Positions 63,197 through 64,000 of a stretch of 64,000 bases of DNA are shown in pieces. Source of the stretch: Geminocystis herdmanii PCC 6308 (GTDB taxonomy: Bacteria; Cyanobacteriota; Cyanobacteriia; Cyanobacteriales; Cyanobacteriaceae); NCBI RefSeq assembly GCF_000332235.1, contig NZ_CM001775.1, positions 2,076,230 through 2,140,229 of the forward strand, read 5' to 3'. The notes under the pieces are model-generated. The model ran no database searches. It saw only the letters and a program-made list of their open reading frames with translations, and was not told the DNA's origin. The translations under genes were made by a program, and so were the position numbers. Every line of letters starts with the position of its first letter. Within the stretch, counting starts at the first letter, position 1.

Positions 63197-64000
63197 ATGA
63201 ATTTAAGTCTTTATAACACCCTTACCAATCGAGAAGAAGAATTTATCCCCCTTAATGCAGATACTGTCAATATGTACTGTTGCGGGATAACAGTGTATGA
63301 CTATTGTCATTTAGGTCATGCTCGAACTTGTATCACTTGGGATGTTGTGAGACGTTATTTAGAGTGGCGTGGTTATAAGGTTAACTATATTCAAAATTTT
63401 ACAGATATTGACGATAAAATTCTCAATCGTGCGCGACAGGAAAACACCACGATGGAGGCGGTATCTGAGCGCTTTATTGAGGCATATTTTGAGGATATGA
63501 CGCAGTTAAATGTTAAACCTGCGAATGCTTATCCTCGTGCTACCCATACCCTAGACGGTATCAAAAAATTGATTTGGGAATTAGAGCAAAAAGGCTATGC
63601 TTATGAAACAGAAGGTGATGTTTATTACTCCGTAGAGAAATTTAAAGACTATGGCAAATTGTCAGGGCGCAAATTAGAAGATTTACAAACTGGGGCAAGT
63701 GGTAGAGTTAATCAAAGTGAAGGGGTGAAACAAAAACCTTTTGATTTTGCTTTGTGGAAGTCAGCAAAACCTGATGAGCCTAGTTTTGATTCTCCTTGGG
63801 GAAAAGGGCGCCCCGGTTGGCACATTGAATGCTCTGCTATGGTTAGAGAGATGTTAGGGGAAACGATCGATATTCATGTAGGGGGCAATGATTTAATTTT
63901 CCCTCATCATGAAAACGAAATTGCTCAATCGGAGGCGGTGACGGGGAAGCCTTTATCTCGTTATTGGTTGCATAATGGCATGGTGAAGGTTGACGGGGAG
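63197..64000 (+). CDS. cysS: Cysteinyl-tRNA synthetase (3' end outside window)
   Basis: The first 268 codons of a class Ia synthetase. [16 protein letters not shown] leads to the zinc-site Cys in [18 protein letters not shown], which includes the HIGH-type motif (HLGH), then [25 protein letters not shown] (second zinc ligand) and [20 protein letters not shown]. It charges tRNA-Cys. The KMSKS loop and anticodon-binding domain lie beyond the window. The ATG at 63197 fits the family N-terminus. Confidence 0.97.
   Translation, partial: MNLSLYNTLTNREEEFIPLNADTVNMYCCGITVYDYCHLGHARTCITWDVVRRYLEWRGYKVNYIQNFTDIDDKILNRARQENTTMEAVSERFIEAYFEDMTQLNVKPANAYPRATHTLDGIKKLIWELEQKGYAYETEGDVYYSVEKFKDYGKLSGRKLEDLQTGASGRVNQSEGVKQKPFDFALWKSAKPDEPSFDSPWGKGRPGWHIECSAMVREMLGETIDIHVGGNDLIFPHHENEIAQSEAVTGKPLSRYWLHNGMVKVDGE

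Overview
The window is a stretch of cyanobacterial chromosome from a low-GC, unicellular-type lineage. The evidence is a ferredoxin-thioredoxin reductase variable chain, plant-type ferredoxin, the four-gene nrtABCD nitrate transporter with its fused NrtC, a DUF3611/PIC1-like membrane protein, an SmtA-type metallothionein, frequent HIP1-like GCGATCGC/CGATCG words, and many short tandem and dispersed repeats between genes. The AT-rich codon use and repeat load resemble Geminocystis/Cyanobacterium-type genomes; this placement is an inference. No rRNA, tRNA, prophage or CRISPR array was seen.

Layout. 0-9 kb: a TPR-CHAT protein cut by the window edge, metallothionein with a palindromic operator, a D-ribulose-kinase-like FGGY kinase, a PucC-like BCD transporter and an ABC1 kinase. 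9-15.3 kb: a Cache-HAMP-PAS-SpoIIE phosphatase, a CobH/CbiC-like protein lacking the catalytic His, a TIGR04168 phosphoesterase, and a glutaredoxin/BolA pair. 15.3-24.4 kb: an accessory zone with two TnpB tails, a P1B ATPase, an HMA_2/CoBaHMA-type protein, DUF5132 proteins, broken feoA and feoB, an IS630 remnant, a VapC-type toxin pair, a broken higB, a restriction-gene stub and a Uma2 nuclease. 24.6-37.9 kb: housekeeping genes, including a Fur-box iron porin, ftsI, ftrV, a TPP riboswitch with thiC, hemF, FHA, an isoaspartyl peptidase and ferredoxin. 38-42.4 kb: a DNA methyltransferase fused to an Mrr-like nuclease, flanked by 158-bp direct repeats, then a GAF histidine kinase. 42.6-46.9 kb: a stress-protein block (general-stress, BON, acidic, CsbD) enclosed by two copies of the 5' end of a livG-type ATPase gene. 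47-52.6 kb: a hybrid kinase, a PIN toxin pair set inside ~260-bp direct repeats, an NMT1-like lipoprotein and an oligopeptide-type permease. 52.8-58.3 kb: nrtABCD. 58.7-64 kb: a GH57/DUF3536 protein, an ABC-2 permease and the start of cysS.

How the parts relate. The nrt genes form one operon with a candidate NtcA site. The monothiol glutaredoxin and BolA are known partners in Fe-S/iron handling. Between 16.4 and 23 kb, the ATPase N-terminus and a separate small membrane protein share an H-x3-G-R-x-R-L-R-x-P strand motif and sit with two DUF5132-type small membrane proteins beside dead Feo genes. This is the best candidate for an under-described membrane/metal system here.

The other theme is genome plasticity. 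MITE-like repeats sit exactly on gene ends and supply stop codons, and two gene cassettes (a toxin-antitoxin pair and a methylase-nuclease) lie between direct repeats.
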